A stretch of 64,000 bases of DNA from Streptomyces sp. M41(2017). GTDB taxonomy: Bacteria; Actinomycetota; Actinomycetes; Streptomycetales; Streptomycetaceae. Location: the NCBI RefSeq assembly GCF_002078175.1, contig NZ_MWFK01000001.1:2666001-2730000 (forward strand), given 5' to 3'. Positions 62,112-64,000 of this stretch are shown here, piece after piece. Under the pieces are notes generated by a model. It saw only the letters and a program-made list of their open reading frames with translations, was not told the origin of the DNA and searched no databases. The first letter of the stretch is position 1. Every line of letters begins with the position of its first letter. The translations under genes and the position numbers were made by a program.

Positions 62112-64000
62112 ATGGGCGGGACGGGTGTGATGACCGGAGCGGACGCGACGGAGACGCTGGGCGAGAGCGAGGCACTGGCCACCCTCCACCGGGTCTTCGG
62201 GTACGACGCCTTCCGCGGCGAGCAGGAAGCGATCATCGAGCACGTGGTGGCGGGCGGTGACGCCGTCGTGCTGATGCCGACCGGTGGCGGCAAGTCCCTC
62301 TGCTACCAGATTCCGTCCCTGGTCAGGCCAGGTACGGGCATTGTGGTCTCGCCGCTCATCGCGCTCATGCAGGACCAGGTGGACGCGCTGCGGGCCCTGG
62401 GCGTGCGTGCCGGGTTCATGAACTCCACGCAGGACTTCGACGAGCGGCGCGTGGTCGAGGCCGAGTTCCTGGCCGGGGAGCTCGACCTGCTCTACCTCGC
62501 CCCGGAGCGACTGCGCCTGGAATCCACGCTGGATCTGATCTCCCGGGGCAAGGTCTCCCTCTTCGCGATCGACGAGGCGCACTGTGTCGCACAGTGGGGC
62601 CACGACTTCCGCCCGGACTATCTGGCGCTGTCCCTGCTCGGCGAGCGCTGGCCGGACGTCCCGCGGCTCGCGCTGACGGCCACGGCCACCCGCGCGACGC
62701 ACAAGGAGATCACCCAGCGCCTGGGCATGCCCGCGGCCCGCCACTTCGAGGCGAGCTTCGACCGGCCGAACATCCAGTACCGGATCGTCCCCAAGGCCGA
62801 CCCCAGGAAGCAGTTGCTGTCCTTCCTGCGCGAGGAGCACGCGGGCGACGCGGGCATCGTCTACTGCCTCTCGCGCAACTCCGTCGACAAGACGGCCGAG
62901 TTCCTCTCGCGCAACGGCATCGAGGCGGTGCCGTACCACGCGGGCCTGGACGCGGGGACCCGTGCCGCCCACCAGTCGCGCTTCCTGCGGGAGGAGGGAC
63001 TCGTGGTGGTGGCCACGATCGCCTTCGGCATGGGCATCGACAAGCCGGACGTACGGTTCGTCGCCCACCTCGACCTGCCGAAGTCGGTGGAGGGCTACTA
63101 CCAGGAGACGGGCCGTGCCGGCCGGGACGGCCTGCCGTCCACGGCGTGGATGGCGTACGGCCTGCAGGACGTGGTCCAGCAGCGCAAGATGATCCAGGGC
63201 TCGGAGGGGGACGAGGCGTTCCGCCGGCGGGCCGCCTCCCACCTGGACGCGATGCTCGCCCTGTGCGAGACGGCGCAGTGCCGGCGCTCCCAGCTCCTCG
63301 CCTACTTCGGCCAGGACCCGAACACCCCGGCGTGCGGGAACTGCGACACCTGCCTGACGCCCCCGGAGACCTGGGACGGCACGGTCGCCGCGCAGAAGCT
63401 GCTGTCCACCGTGGTGCGCCTCCAGCGGGAGCGGGGGCAGAAGTTCGGCGCGGGGCAGATCGTCGACATCCTGCTCGGCCGGCGGACCGCCAAGGTGATC
63501 CAGTTCGACCACGACCAACTGTCCGTGTTCGGGATCGGCGAGGAGCTGGCCGAGGCCGAATGGCGCGGAGTCGCGAGACAGTTGCTGGCCCAGGGCCTGA
63601 TCGCGGTCGAGGGCGAGTACGGCACGCTGGTGCTGACCGACGCCAGCGGGACCGTCCTGCGGCGCGAGCGGGACGTGCCGCTGCGCAAGGAGCCGCCGAA
63701 GCCGGTGGTCTCCCGGTCGTCCGGCTCCAAGGGCGAGCGGAAGGCCAAGGCCGCCGCCGCGGCGGCGGAGCTGCCGGCCGAGCTCGTGCCGGCCTTCGAG
63801 GCGCTGCGTGCCTGGCGCGCCGAGCAGGCACGCGAGCAGGGCGTCCCGGCGTACGTCATCTTCCACGACGCCACGCTGCGGGAGATCGCCACGCTGTGGC
63901 CCACCTCGGCGAGAGACCTGGGCACCATCAGCGGGGTGGGCGAGAAGAAGCTCGCCACGTACGGGGAGGGCGTGATCGAGGTGCTGGCCTCACTGGGCGG
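62112..64000 (+). CDS. recQ: RecQ-family ATP-dependent DNA helicase (3' end outside window)
   Basis: 629 residues visible, open at the window edge. ATG at 62112 with GGGGGA 7 bases upstream. Helicase core: 'RGEQEAII' (Q-like motif 0), '[12 protein letters not shown]' (Walker A), '[19 protein letters not shown]' (DEAH plus aromatic loop), '[12 protein letters not shown]' and '[10 protein letters not shown]' (motif VI). Zinc-binding part with four Cys in '[10 protein letters not shown]' and 'CGNCDTC', then a winged helix and the start of an HRDC domain ('[28 protein letters not shown]'). It unwinds forks and recombination intermediates. Only the last part of HRDC is missing. Confidence 0.95.
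   Translation, partial: MGGTGVMTGADATETLGESEALATLHRVFGYDAFRGEQEAIIEHVVAGGDAVVLMPTGGGKSLCYQIPSLVRPGTGIVVSPLIALMQDQVDALRALGVRAGFMNSTQDFDERRVVEAEFLAGELDLLYLAPERLRLESTLDLISRGKVSLFAIDEAHCVAQWGHDFRPDYLALSLLGERWPDVPRLALTATATRATHKEITQRLGMPAARHFEASFDRPNIQYRIVPKADPRKQLLSFLREEHAGDAGIVYCLSRNSVDKTAEFLSRNGIEAVPYHAGLDAGTRAAHQSRFLREEGLVVVATIAFGMGIDKPDVRFVAHLDLPKSVEGYYQETGRAGRDGLPSTAWMAYGLQDVVQQRKMIQGSEGDEAFRRRAASHLDAMLALCETAQCRRSQLLAYFGQDPNTPACGNCDTCLTPPETWDGTVAAQKLLSTVVRLQRERGQKFGAGQIVDILLGRRTAKVIQFDHDQLSVFGIGEELAEAEWRGVARQLLAQGLIAVEGEYGTLVLTDASGTVLRRERDVPLRKEPPKPVVSRSSGSKGERKAKAAAAAAELPAELVPAFEALRAWRAEQAREQGVPAYVIFHDATLREIATLWPTSARDLGTISGVGEKKLATYGEGVIEVLASLG

Overview
The window is very GC-rich. Genes overlap in ATGA/GTGA fashion, GTG starts are common, and the gene content (Scr1-type XRE/DUF397 pair, a LysM-BTAD protein, a Flp/Tad pilus without a secretin, futalosine-pathway MqnC, a 14-subunit nuo operon) is that of a Streptomyces or close relative. 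From about 32.9 kb on, the order mqnC, menG, geranylgeranyl reductase, def, NlpC/P60, nuoA-N, recQ is core chromosome. The first 28 kb is accessory and rich in polymorphic toxins.

Region 1 (1-10005) holds two facing cassettes of putative type VII (ESX/WXG100-like) export genes. The plus-strand cassette (570-4561) and the minus-strand cassette (4781-7965) each have a ~100-residue WXG-like protein, a larger trunk protein with a TPGD-type N-terminus and hydrophobic segments but no recognisable toxin tip, a membrane-associated protein, and one or more members of a small recurring family that I suspect has a Mog1p/PsbP-like fold. A decayed copy of the 298-residue membrane gene lies at the junction. 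A translationally coupled secreted protein/lipoprotein pair follows on the minus strand.

Region 2 (10471-28504) has a Flp/Tad pilus operon (17536-24239) in the middle, bracketed by two full polymorphic-toxin loci in opposite orientation. On the left is a 1546-residue RHS toxin with a probable HNH/EndoVII-like nuclease tip and two candidate immunity genes. On the right is a 526-residue toxin with the same N-terminal trunk but a different tip, probably a caspase/C80-like cysteine peptidase, with its own candidate immunity gene. Each locus carries one member of the recurring small family. An Scr1-type XRE regulator with a DUF397 partner closes the region.

Region 3 (28883-32906) has a giant LysM-BTAD membrane protein and the prepilin peptidase expected to process the three G-X4-E substrates of the Tad operon (Flp and two TadE-like pseudopilins).

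Region 4 (32979-44055) is mainly menaquinone supply (mqnC, menG, geranylgeranyl reductase). It also has a GH18-like lipoprotein, a mat-like cluster for an extracellular aminosugar polymer (small membrane protein, NodB deacetylase-GT2 fusion, acyltransferase), a PASTA protein, a GNAT acetyltransferase and a peptide deformylase.

Region 5 (44245-64000) has a secreted NlpC/P60 peptidase, a 741-bp divergent regulatory region, the nuoA-N operon for complex I and the start of recQ. The regulatory region contains a very good Rex-type redox operator ahead of nuoA, a palindrome matching the Streptomyces Crp consensus, and stem-loops in the probable leader of the NlpC/P60 gene. nuo ends in a perfect 20-bp terminator stem, and six degenerate 10-bp repeats lie between it and recQ. 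I saw no tRNA, rRNA, CRISPR array or intact insertion sequence.
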